From an uncultured Collinsella sp. (GTDB lineage: Bacteria; Actinomycetota; Coriobacteriia; Coriobacteriales; Coriobacteriaceae), in contig UROA01000021.1 of the NCBI GenBank assembly GCA_900549355.1, forward strand, positions 1-17,213: a stretch of 17,213 nucleotides of DNA, written 5' to 3'. The notes beneath the pieces are model-generated. The model was not told where the DNA came from and searched no databases. It saw nothing but the letters and a program-made list of their open reading frames with translations. Shown piece by piece: positions 6,615 to 12,945 of the stretch. The number at the start of each line of letters is the position of its first letter. Position 1 is the stretch's first letter. The position numbers and the translations under genes were made by a program.

Positions 6615-7142
6615 ATGGCTTTTAACACGAAGGTCGATGTGGCCGATACCGAGCTCGAGGCGAATGAGGCCGTCGCCGCCGAGGCGGAGGACGTAACGCT
6701 CGAGGACGAGGCGCTCGTTGAGGCCGAGTCCGATGCGGATGAGGACAACGAGGAGATGGACGAGGAGGCGGACGAGTCCGAGGACTCGCTGACCTATTCC
6801 AACGGCGTGATCGAGAAGATCGTCGCCATGGCCACCCGCGAGGTGCCGCATGTTCTGGGCATGAAGGGCAACCTCATGCACTTTGTGCAGGAGCAGTTTG
6901 GTGCCGAGAACCTGACCAAGGGCGTGACGGTTGAGGTCACCGATGACAACCGCGTGGTCGTCAACATCTCGGTCATCATCGAGTATGGCGCCTATGCGCC
7001 TGCAATCTTTGACGACGTTAAGGCGCGCGTCACCGAGCGTCTGGCCGCGATGACCGGCCTTGAGGTGGCAGGCGTCAACCTGCGCATCGAGGATGTCATC
7101 ACCCCCGAGGAGTACGAGCACCGCACCAGCCAGCACGAGTAA
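6615..7142 (+). CDS. Asp23/Gls24 family envelope stress protein
   Basis: A 175-residue protein. The Asp23 domain covers about residues 60-170: it starts at LTYSNGVIEKIVAMAT, contains the strand pair VTVEVTDDNRVVVNISVIIEYG, and ends with VAGVNLRIEDVITPEE. Asp23 proteins are abundant, membrane-associated through AmaP, and linked to cell-envelope homeostasis. The first 58 residues are not part of the domain and contain 26 Asp/Glu, an unusual acidic tail. ATG 6615 follows AAGGAGG (6604-6610) by 4 bases. It is the last gene of the amaP-DUF2273-asp23 cluster, separated from DUF2273 by 44 bases and a hairpin, and is followed by a strong terminator at 7195-7235. Confidence 0.9.
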   Translation: MAFNTKVDVADTELEANEAVAAEAEDVTLEDEALVEAESDADEDNEEMDEEADESEDSLTYSNGVIEKIVAMATREVPHVLGMKGNLMHFVQEQFGAENLTKGVTVEVTDDNRVVVNISVIIEYGAYAPAIFDDVKARVTERLAAMTGLEVAGVNLRIEDVITPEEYEHRTSQHE

Positions 7143-7194
7143 CCTACCAAATAGGGACAGGTTTGTTTCGATGGGTTTTACCTGCGAAAACGCT

Positions 7195-7235
7195 AAACGG
7201 TCGACCGCGCAAGCAAAAGTGCGGTCGACCGTTTT
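7195..7235. terminator. Strong terminator after asp23
   Basis: AAACGGTCGACCGC (7195-7208) is perfectly complementary to 7221-7234, with a further C-G and wobble pair inside, and TTTT at 7232-7235. The AAA on the left side means it could also work on the opposite strand. Between the asp23 stop and this stem lies a degenerate GGGACAGG core (7154-7161). No gene is seen in 7236-7349. Confidence 0.85.
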
Positions 7236-7349
7236 CTATATGCTCCCGATGCAGTCATACCGCTCGTCTAACTAAGGGTTGCAATCTTCGCGTTCCGCGT
7301 TACCCTAATGGGCGCATTGTTTCCAAATTGTTAACGAGGGGTTGCCGTA

Positions 7350-8372
7350 ATGGCCGACGAACACGAGACCGAAAGCAAGGCATGGGCGATTGAAGCCGCT
7401 GCGGCAGAGGCGGCGTCGCGTGCCGCCGAGGAGATGCATCGTCCTCCGGTGGTGCCGATGGAGCGCGTTGTCGGTCGCGAGGATATCGAACGTGGCGAGC
7501 GCGCCGGCCGCAAGCGCAGCCAGGAACCAGGCTTTCCGCGCTTTTTTGCCGAGCTCAATCTGGGCCTGGTCCTCACGGCGTTCGCCATCGTGGCCTTTAA
7601 AACCCCCAATCACTTTGCCTTCGGTGGCACCTCGGGCGTGTCGGTCATTCTTTCCACGCTGTTCCCGACTCTGCCCGTCGGCGTCTTTATGTGGATTATC
7701 AACGCGGTCCTGGTCATCCTGGGTTTTATCTTTTTGGAGCGCAAGGCAATCCTTTGGAGTGTCTTTGCCTCGTTTGCGCTTTCGGCCTACGTCTCGCTGT
7801 TTGAGCTCTTCATTCCGACGGATGTTTCGATGACGGGCGATATGTGGCTCGACCTGTGTTTTGCCGTCATCTTGCCGGCGCTGGGCAGTGCCATTGTCTT
7901 TGACATTGGCGCCTCCACGGGTGGTACCGACATTCTTGCCATGATTCTCAAACGCCGCACGACGCTCGAGATTGGCCGTGCCCTGTTGCTGGTCGATATC
8001 GGCATCGTGACCATCGCGGCTTTCCTGTATGGCCCGCGCGTCGGCCTGTACTGCGTGCTCGGTCTGTTTGCCAAGACGCTCGTGGTCGATAAGGCCATCG
8101 AGAGCATTCACCTTCGTAAGGTCTGTACGATTATTTGCGCCGAACCGCGCAAAGTCGAGGAGTTTATTGTCAAGCATCTCAACCGCACGGCAACGATCAG
8201 CCGTGGCTACGGCGCCTTCTCGGGCAAGTGCGTCACGGTGATTATGAGCGTGCTGAGCCGTCGCGAGGCAGTGCAACTGCGCCGCTATACCCGCGATATC
8301 GATCCGGATGCGTTTATCACGATCGTTGACAGCTCCGAGATCGTGGGCAAGGGCTTCCGCGGCACGAACTAG
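7350..8372 (+). CDS. YitT family membrane protein (DUF161 + DUF2179)
   Basis: A 340-residue protein of the YitT family. The membrane domain (about 69-250) carries both family motifs, PNHFAFGGTSGVS (86-98) and GASTGGTDILAMIL (187-200), and five or six helices. The C-terminal DUF2179 domain (about 256-335) has the typical strand pattern KVCTIICAEPRKVEEFIVKH and ends FITIVDSSEIVGKGF. The substrate is not established for the family. Residues 1-62 form a charged extension (Ala/Glu-rich helix, then Arg/Glu/Lys-rich) longer than the usual YitT N-terminus. ATG 7350 follows GAGGGG (7336-7341) by 8 bases. The gene is alone: a terminator precedes it, and 149 bases separate it from the next gene. No clear promoter was found; TTGCAA at 7279-7284 is a weak -35 candidate. 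Confidence 0.92.
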   Translation: MADEHETESKAWAIEAAAAEAASRAAEEMHRPPVVPMERVVGREDIERGERAGRKRSQEPGFPRFFAELNLGLVLTAFAIVAFKTPNHFAFGGTSGVSVILSTLFPTLPVGVFMWIINAVLVILGFIFLERKAILWSVFASFALSAYVSLFELFIPTDVSMTGDMWLDLCFAVILPALGSAIVFDIGASTGGTDILAMILKRRTTLEIGRALLLVDIGIVTIAAFLYGPRVGLYCVLGLFAKTLVVDKAIESIHLRKVCTIICAEPRKVEEFIVKHLNRTATISRGYGAFSGKCVTVIMSVLSRREAVQLRRYTRDIDPDAFITIVDSSEIVGKGFRGTN

Positions 8373-8429
8373 CCCTGATGCGCGCTTCGAATCATTGAAT
8401 TAACCGGCTGCGTTGCAAATCGGTCATCT

Positions 8430-8446
8430 TGGGGTATTTGTCCCCA
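8430..8446. repeat. Small hairpin containing GGGGACA on the minus strand
   Basis: TGGGG (8430-8434) pairs with CCCCA (8442-8446) around a 7-base loop. Read on the minus strand it is TGGGGACAAATACCCCA, sharing GGGGACA with the other elements of this window. It lies between yitT and the zinc-ribbon gene. No other feature is clear in 8373-8521 apart from GATAAT at 8455-8460, a -10-like word without a -35. Confidence 0.35.
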
Positions 8447-8521
8447 CATTGGGCGATAATGATGCCAAAGACATCGTTTGCGATCCAGGTGATTCGCTCT
8501 AGATACGAAGGGATGATTTCG

Positions 8522-9844
8522 ATGTTCTGTTCGCAGTGTGGCGCCCCCATGGGCGATAACGACAAGTTCTGCGGCGTGTGCGGTGCCCCTAATACCGAGG
8601 TCAAGGCCGCCGGTCCCGCTCCGCAAGCTCAACCTCAGCCGCAGGGTCAGCCGTTTGCCCAGCCGCAGCCGTTCGTTGCGCCCCAGCCGGCTATGAACGC
8701 GCCCAAGGGTTGCACGGCTCAGGCCTTCAACGACATGCTTAAGGTTCCCGGCGCCTTGGTTCGCGTATGCCAAATCGCCTTTTTGCCGGCGCTGATCTGT
8801 GTTGTCTCGGTGCTGGTGCTGTTTATCCCCGTTATCGGTGGCATCGCGGCGGCCATTGGCTTTTTGCTCGCTTACGTGGCAAGCGTGTGCGGCGCTGGCT
8901 TTGCTATCGAGTGGGGTCGTGACCTGTCGCTCAAGGATGATAACGGCATGGAGCGTCCGCTGTTGCGCTCGACCTCGTTTGGATTGGGCATTTTCTCGTC
9001 TGTCATTACCGGTGTGCTCGAGTTCGTGGCCATTATTCCGGTGATTGGCGTGGTGTTCTCGGCTATCGAGAGCGTCGTGATCGGTGCCGTCGGTTCATAT
9101 TATTTCAATGGTTCGAGCGGTCTCGAGGCCGCACTCTTCGGCTCGATGGGCCTGCTCGTCTTTGCCATGATCGTGTCGGTGGTACTGGGCATCTTCTTTA
9201 AGATGTTTGGCGATGCTGCCGTGATGCACTTTGCCGTCGCGGGGCGCGTGGAAAGCGCGTTCTCGCTCGAGAAGGTTTGGAAGTCCTATAAGGCCAACCT
9301 GGGCAAGCTGTTCTGCGCCTCGATTCTCCCTGAGTTCTTGACGGGCATCGTGTCGCACATCATCACGTGGATCTTCACCGCCATCTTTGGCGCCATTGCT
9401 ACGTTTGGTATGTATAGCTATTACTATCGCCCCACGGGTCTTGAGGCAATCATCGAGGGCGGCGGCATTACGCTCATCCTGTTCTTGATGATCGTTGCCT
9501 TTGTCACGGTGTTCCTGACTGTGTTTGGCAAGATGCTCAAGTATCGCGCCGTTGGCTACTGGGCCGCGCGCTATGCCAGCGAGTGGGCCGATGAGGATGC
9601 CGACGATGTCCTGACTTTTGTGCTCCCGGGTGAGAAGAAGCCTGCTCCTGCGGGATTCAATCCCACGGCCGCCACTGGTGCTGCACCTGTCCCGGCACCC
9701 GCGCCTGCACCTGCCCCGGCACCTGCCCCTGCACCCGCACCGGCGCCCGAGGCGACGCCTGCGGAGCCCGATTGGGATGCCGTTGCCACGCCGGCGGATG
9801 AGCCGGGCGATAATCCTGCTGCCGAAAACAATCAAACCGAATAG
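8522..9844 (+). CDS. Zinc-ribbon membrane protein with DUF4013-like domain
   Basis: A 440-residue protein in three parts. First, an N-terminal zinc ribbon with C3, C6, C17 and C20. Second, a Pro/Gln/Ala linker (about 25-62). Third, a membrane domain (about 72-350) with six or more helices, resembling DUF4013-type domains (for example KVWKSYKANLGKLF). The C-terminus is a Pro-Ala repeat (390-409) followed by an acidic tail ending NNQTE. The ribbon should face the cytosol; function is unknown. ATG 8522 was chosen because AAGGG (8508-8512) sits 9 bases upstream and the next residues begin the ribbon (MFCSQC); the longer frame from 8429 adds 31 residues without a ribosome site. A terminator follows, so this is a single-gene unit despite its similarity in design to the next gene. 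Confidence 0.8.
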   Translation: MFCSQCGAPMGDNDKFCGVCGAPNTEVKAAGPAPQAQPQPQGQPFAQPQPFVAPQPAMNAPKGCTAQAFNDMLKVPGALVRVCQIAFLPALICVVSVLVLFIPVIGGIAAAIGFLLAYVASVCGAGFAIEWGRDLSLKDDNGMERPLLRSTSFGLGIFSSVITGVLEFVAIIPVIGVVFSAIESVVIGAVGSYYFNGSSGLEAALFGSMGLLVFAMIVSVVLGIFFKMFGDAAVMHFAVAGRVESAFSLEKVWKSYKANLGKLFCASILPEFLTGIVSHIITWIFTAIFGAIATFGMYSYYYRPTGLEAIIEGGGITLILFLMIVAFVTVFLTVFGKMLKYRAVGYWAARYASEWADEDADDVLTFVLPGEKKPAPAGFNPTAATGAAPVPAPAPAPAPAPAPAPAPAPEATPAEPDWDAVATPADEPGDNPAAENNQTE

Positions 9845-9851
9845 TCGGTCG

Positions 9852-9887
9852 AGGCGCCCTGGGCAACTGAGCCCGGGGTGCCTTTTT
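9852..9887 (+). terminator. Terminator after the DUF4013-like zinc-ribbon gene
   Basis: AGGCGCCCTGGGC (9852-9864) pairs with 9871-9883 (GCCCGGGGTGCCT), including two G-U pairs, around a 6-base loop, and is followed by TTTT. A strong intrinsic terminator. Confidence 0.88.
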
Positions 9888-9943
9888 CTACTGCGGAAGC
9901 AAGAAAATGCCTGGGAAAACGGTTGCAGCAATATTTCTCGGAA

Positions 9944-9963
9944 ATTGATCAATGTTGCGCAAC
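9944..9963. promoter_or_regulatory. Two abutting 10-bp palindromes, possible operator
   Basis: ATTGATCAAT (9944-9953) and GTTGCGCAAC (9954-9963) are each perfect palindromes and touch end to end. They lie 76 bases before the start of the DUF4234 zinc-ribbon gene, where a promoter would be expected. A dimeric regulator could bind here. A small GGCGT/ACGCC hairpin at 10008-10020 sits just before the ribosome site. Confidence 0.4.
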
Positions 9964-10039
9964 AACGTCGCGGCTATTGTTGAGAACATAGTCGTGTAAG
10001 GTTTGAAGGCGTGCAACGCCTTAGGAAAAGGAGAGGCTT

Positions 10040-10717
10040 ATGTTCTGTCCCACTTGTGGTTCTCCCATTTCGGATGATGCCAAATTCTGCCCTGTCTGCG
10101 GTTCTGCCGTCGGTGCCGCTTCCGCTGCTCCTGCTCCGCAGCCCGCGCCGCAGCCTGCACCTCAGCCCCAGCCTGCTCCGCAGCCCACGCAGATTCAGCC
10201 CACTCCGGTTCAGGCAGTTCAGCCTCAGCCTCAGCAGCAGTACGCCGGGCAGCAGCAGTACACCGGTCAGCAGCAGTATGCTCAGCAGCCTGCACCTGCC
10301 CCGATGGGCTATACTCCGATTAAAACCGACCGTGGCGTAATCGGCTGGCTCCTGCTTTCCATCGTGACCTGCGGCATCTATCCATATTACTTCCTCTATT
10401 GCCTCGCCCGCGACATCAATGTCATGTGCCAGGACGACGGCGATTCCACGCCGGGTCTGGCAGCATTTATCCTGCTGTCGTTCGTGACCTGCGGCTTCTA
10501 CGCACTCTACTGGTACTACAAGATCGGTAACCGCCTGCAGGCTAATGCTCCTCGCTATGGACTGATGTTCCAGGAGAACGGTACCACCGTTCTTATGTGG
10601 CAGATCGTCGGCGCGCTGCTGTGCGGCCTTGGCCCCATCTTTGCCATGAACATCATCATCAAGAATACCAATGCCATGGCAACGGCTTACAACGTCCGTC
10701 TTGGCGCTCGTGCCTAA
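10040..10717 (+). CDS. Zinc-ribbon protein with DUF4234 membrane domain
   Basis: A 225-residue protein. The N-terminal zinc ribbon uses C3, C6, C17 and C20, identical in spacing to the protein encoded at 8522. A long Pro/Gln linker (30-90) includes PAPQ repeats and three near-copies of a QQQY(A/T)G unit. The DUF4234 domain follows (about 98-165) with LLSIVTCGIYPYYF and LLSFVTCGFYALYWYYK, two parallel versions of the same motif. A third membrane segment spans about 184-206. The function of DUF4234 is unknown. ATG 10040 follows AAGGAG (10028-10033) by 6 bases. The DUF2752 gene overlaps or directly follows its end, so the two are probably cotranscribed. Confidence 0.88.
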   Translation: MFCPTCGSPISDDAKFCPVCGSAVGAASAAPAPQPAPQPAPQPQPAPQPTQIQPTPVQAVQPQPQQQYAGQQQYTGQQQYAQQPAPAPMGYTPIKTDRGVIGWLLLSIVTCGIYPYYFLYCLARDINVMCQDDGDSTPGLAAFILLSFVTCGFYALYWYYKIGNRLQANAPRYGLMFQENGTTVLMWQIVGALLCGLGPIFAMNIIIKNTNAMATAYNVRLGARA

Positions 10718-11207
10718 CGATACGAGCGGCGTGAACAGCTCCCAGGGACATAAGGGCGCGGCGGAGCTCATTCGTCGCGCCCTTTCTTGCATCGGCGTGC
10801 TCTTTGTCGCCTGGCTCGCACTCTACCTGCTCGATATCGGCTGCGTGTTTCGCCTGATGACGGGCATTCCCTGTCCGGGATGTGGCATGACGAGGGCCTG
10901 GCTGGCAGCACTGCGCCTCGATTATGCGGCGGCCTTTGCCTACCATCCGCTGTTTTGGGTGGTGCCGATTGCGTTTGTGCTCGCGTTCGTGCGCGAGGAG
11001 GTGGCATCGAGCAAGCTAAAGCGTGGCATCGACATTGCGGTTATTGTTCTGTGCGTGCTGGTCGTCGCCGTATGGATCGTGCGCCTTATCAACCCGGCAG
11101 ACGCGGGCCTGCTCTTTGGTGGTCACGCTCCCGCCGGAGTTCCCACCGATATCATCCACCTCGAAACCCCACGCTGGCTCACCATCCTTCGCTCTTACCT
11201 GTCGTAA
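10710..11207 (+). CDS. DUF2752 family membrane protein
   Basis: A protein of about 165 residues with the DUF2752 signature PCPGCGMTRAWLAAL (C55, C58) followed by AAFAYHPLFW, and three membrane segments (about 23-45, 72-95 and 107-126). The function of the family is unknown; the CxGCGxTR motif suggests a metal or redox role, which is inference. GTG 10710 overlaps the stop of the DUF4234 gene (GTGCCTAA) and would allow translational coupling, but no clear ribosome site precedes it. GTG 10731 is an alternative giving 158 residues. The gene ends before a strong bidirectional terminator. DUF2752 and DUF4234 being paired suggests related membrane roles. Confidence 0.82.
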   Translation: MPNDTSGVNSSQGHKGAAELIRRALSCIGVLFVAWLALYLLDIGCVFRLMTGIPCPGCGMTRAWLAALRLDYAAAFAYHPLFWVVPIAFVLAFVREEVASSKLKRGIDIAVIVLCVLVVAVWIVRLINPADAGLLFGGHAPAGVPTDIIHLETPRWLTILRSYLS

Positions 11208-11239
11208 CGGAGGATGCGCTAGAAAAGCGGTCGACACAT

Positions 11240-11278
11240 AAGCGGGGGCGAACGTTGAGATAACGTTCGCCCCCGCTT
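11240..11278. terminator. Bidirectional terminator between convergent genes
   Basis: A 17-bp perfect stem: 11240-11256 (AAGCGGGGGCGAACGTT) pairs with 11262-11278 around GAGAT. TT follows on the plus strand and TTATG on the minus strand. It lies between the DUF2752 gene and the end of the minus-strand M20 gene, so it can serve both. Confidence 0.85.
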
Positions 11279-11313
11279 TGCTCTAGCCAGGTTGTTATGG
11301 GTGGGCGTGACGG

Positions 11314-12777
11314 CTACTCGCCATGCTTCTCCTCGTGGCGAGCGGCAGCCCGCGCATCGTGGATGCCCTTGATTGCGGCATGGCGGGCGGTACGGGCATC
11401 GTGCATGGCGTCGCGGGCCTCGGCGGCCGTTGCCTTGGCAGAGCGCAGCTTGGCTGCCAGGTCGGGATTGGTCTCGGCAACCGCGGCGATCGTGGGGCCG
11501 TCGAGCTCTTCTTGCGTGGGCTCGGCCAAAAAGTCGATGGCATACTGAGCGGCTACCATGGAGCCCTTGGCGAGCACGCTCTCGTCGATCTTATAGAAGC
11601 AGGAGTGCTGGGCATAGGTGGCGCCAATCTGGGGGTTGCGCGTGCCAACAAAGGCGAGCACGCCCGGTACGCGGCGCAGATACTCCGAGAAGTCCTCGCC
11701 CGAAAGCGTGCCGCGGTAATGGCCCTCGCCCGCGGGACCCAGGCACTTGAGCACAGCTTGGCGGCAGCGCTCGCTCGAGGCGGCATCGTTTTCGACCTTA
11801 TAGTTGGCGATGGTGTAGTCGGTGAGCTCGGCCTCGGCGCCCAGAGCAGCCGCGGTGTGCTCCACGATGCGGCGCATAAGCTCGGGCATCTCCTCATGCG
11901 TCTTGTCGCCATAGGTGCGCACCGTGCCGGCGAGGTACGCCGTGCCGGCGATAACGTTGCGCGCGGTGCCGCCATGCAGCTCGCCGACGGTGATGACGGC
12001 AGGTTCGTAGGGGCTAATCTCGCGCGAGACGATGGTCTGCAGGGCGTTGACGATTTCGGCGGCAACCATAACGGCATCGTGGCCGCGCTGGGGCATGGCG
12101 CCATGGCACGAGGTGCCGCGGACGTCGATGCGGAACCAGTCGGTGTTTGCCATGCGTGGGCCGGGCTCGCAGCTTACGGTGCCGGCGTCGACCTCGCTCC
12201 AGATGTGCGCGGCGTAGGCGCCGTCGACGCCGTCGAGCACACCCGTGCCGATCATGAGTTTGGCGCCCTGGCCGTTTTCCTCGCTGGGCTGGAATACGAT
12301 GCGAATCTCGCCGTGGATGTCATCGGTCATGTGGCGCAGAATCTGCAGCGTGCCGAGCATCATGGCGATATGGCAGTCGTGACCGCAGGCGTGCATGCAG
12401 CCCTCGTTGACGCTGGCGAACTCCTCGCCGGTCTGCTCGGTGACGGGCAGGGCGTCGATATCGGCGCGCAGCAGGATACGGCGGCGCGGCGTGCCGTCCT
12501 CGCGGTAGGCATCCGGCGCGGTACCGCGAAGCGTCGCCACCAGGCCCGTCTTGAGCGGACGCTCGTAGGGGATATTCATGGCGTCGAGCTGGTTGGCGAT
12601 GTCGGAAGTCGTGCGCTCCTCGGCAAGGCTCAGCTCCGGGTGCTTATGGAAGTGCCGGCGCTGCTTGATGATGTAGGGTTCAAACTCGGCGGCGATATCT
12701 CGGATGGCCGCGGTGACGTCGTCTGCCGCGCGAACCTCGGTTGCCGCCATAATTTGCTGTGCCTTGGTCTTCGTCAT
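11314..12777 (-). CDS. M20 family metallo-amidohydrolase (M20D-like)
   Basis: A 487-residue cytosolic enzyme of the M20 peptidase/amidohydrolase family, M20D type (hippurate, N-acyl-amino acid or IAA-conjugate hydrolases). The metal ligands are in place: C131 and H133 in HACGHDCH, E166/E167 in FQPSEE, H191 in AHIWSEVDAG, and H391 in QHSCFYK. The dimerisation domain (about 209-325) contains GTSCHGAMPQRGHDA. The natural substrate is unknown. The start was set at the ATG with CAT at 12775-12777; AGGAG (complement of 12788-12792) lies 10 bases before it. Two oddities: a roughly 30-residue N-terminal helix, and a C-terminal extension of about 65 residues beyond the catalytic domain, rich in Ala, Arg and His. 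It is divergently transcribed from the YtcJ-like enzyme. Confidence 0.92.
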   Translation of the reverse strand: MTKTKAQQIMAATEVRAADDVTAAIRDIAAEFEPYIIKQRRHFHKHPELSLAEERTTSDIANQLDAMNIPYERPLKTGLVATLRGTAPDAYREDGTPRRRILLRADIDALPVTEQTGEEFASVNEGCMHACGHDCHIAMMLGTLQILRHMTDDIHGEIRIVFQPSEENGQGAKLMIGTGVLDGVDGAYAAHIWSEVDAGTVSCEPGPRMANTDWFRIDVRGTSCHGAMPQRGHDAVMVAAEIVNALQTIVSREISPYEPAVITVGELHGGTARNVIAGTAYLAGTVRTYGDKTHEEMPELMRRIVEHTAAALGAEAELTDYTIANYKVENDAASSERCRQAVLKCLGPAGEGHYRGTLSGEDFSEYLRRVPGVLAFVGTRNPQIGATYAQHSCFYKIDESVLAKGSMVAAQYAIDFLAEPTQEELDGPTIAAVAETNPDLAAKLRSAKATAAEARDAMHDARTARHAAIKGIHDARAAARHEEKHGE

Positions 12778-12828
12778 GGTCGATTTGCTCCTTGTTGGCT
12801 CGATCGCAAAATCGTACAGGCTCTCTCC

Positions 12829-12858
12829 AGTATGCCACCTGCCGCTAGGGCTGGTAAA
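12829..12858 (-). promoter_or_regulatory. Candidate promoter of the M20 gene
   Basis: On the minus strand TTTACC (12853-12858) and CATACT (12829-12834) are separated by 18 bases; each matches 4 of 6 consensus positions. The leader would be about 45 bases. The spacing is plausible but both boxes are weak. Confidence 0.35.
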
Positions 12859-12859
12859 G

Positions 12860-12888
12860 TTGCCGTTTGCCGCTTGGGGTTTTGTAAC
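12860..12888 (+). promoter_or_regulatory. Candidate promoter of the YtcJ-like gene
   Basis: TTGCCG (12860-12865) and TGTAAC (12883-12888) are 17 bases apart; each matches 4 of 6 positions. TTGCCG recurs at 12867-12872. It lies next to the candidate M20 promoter on the other strand, so the two genes may be controlled together. Confidence 0.35.
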
Positions 12889-12945
12889 AAGAGTGGGGGA
12901 GTACACTCGGGGATGTTGAATTTCCTGCCAGAGATGGGGATGCCC

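Noticed and set aside
8429..8521. Longer N-terminus for the DUF4013-like protein
   Set aside because: No ribosome site, and the zinc ribbon normally starts right after the first Met, as in the neighbouring protein.
9686..9760. Repetitive DNA considered as a CRISPR-like or tandem-repeat array
   Set aside because: It is the in-frame coding sequence of a Pro-Ala tail, with no spacers.
9095..9952. 285-residue minus-strand frame rich in Arg and Gly
   Set aside because: Antisense of the zinc-ribbon gene and its Pro-Ala repeat; no supporting start signal.
11323..12945. Long plus-strand open frame opposite the M20 gene, continuous with the YtcJ-like gene
   Set aside because: It is the antisense shadow of a high-GC gene on the minus strand with clear M20 motifs. 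The translated part is Gly/Ala/Val/Asp-rich without any domain, and the real enzyme starts near 12946.
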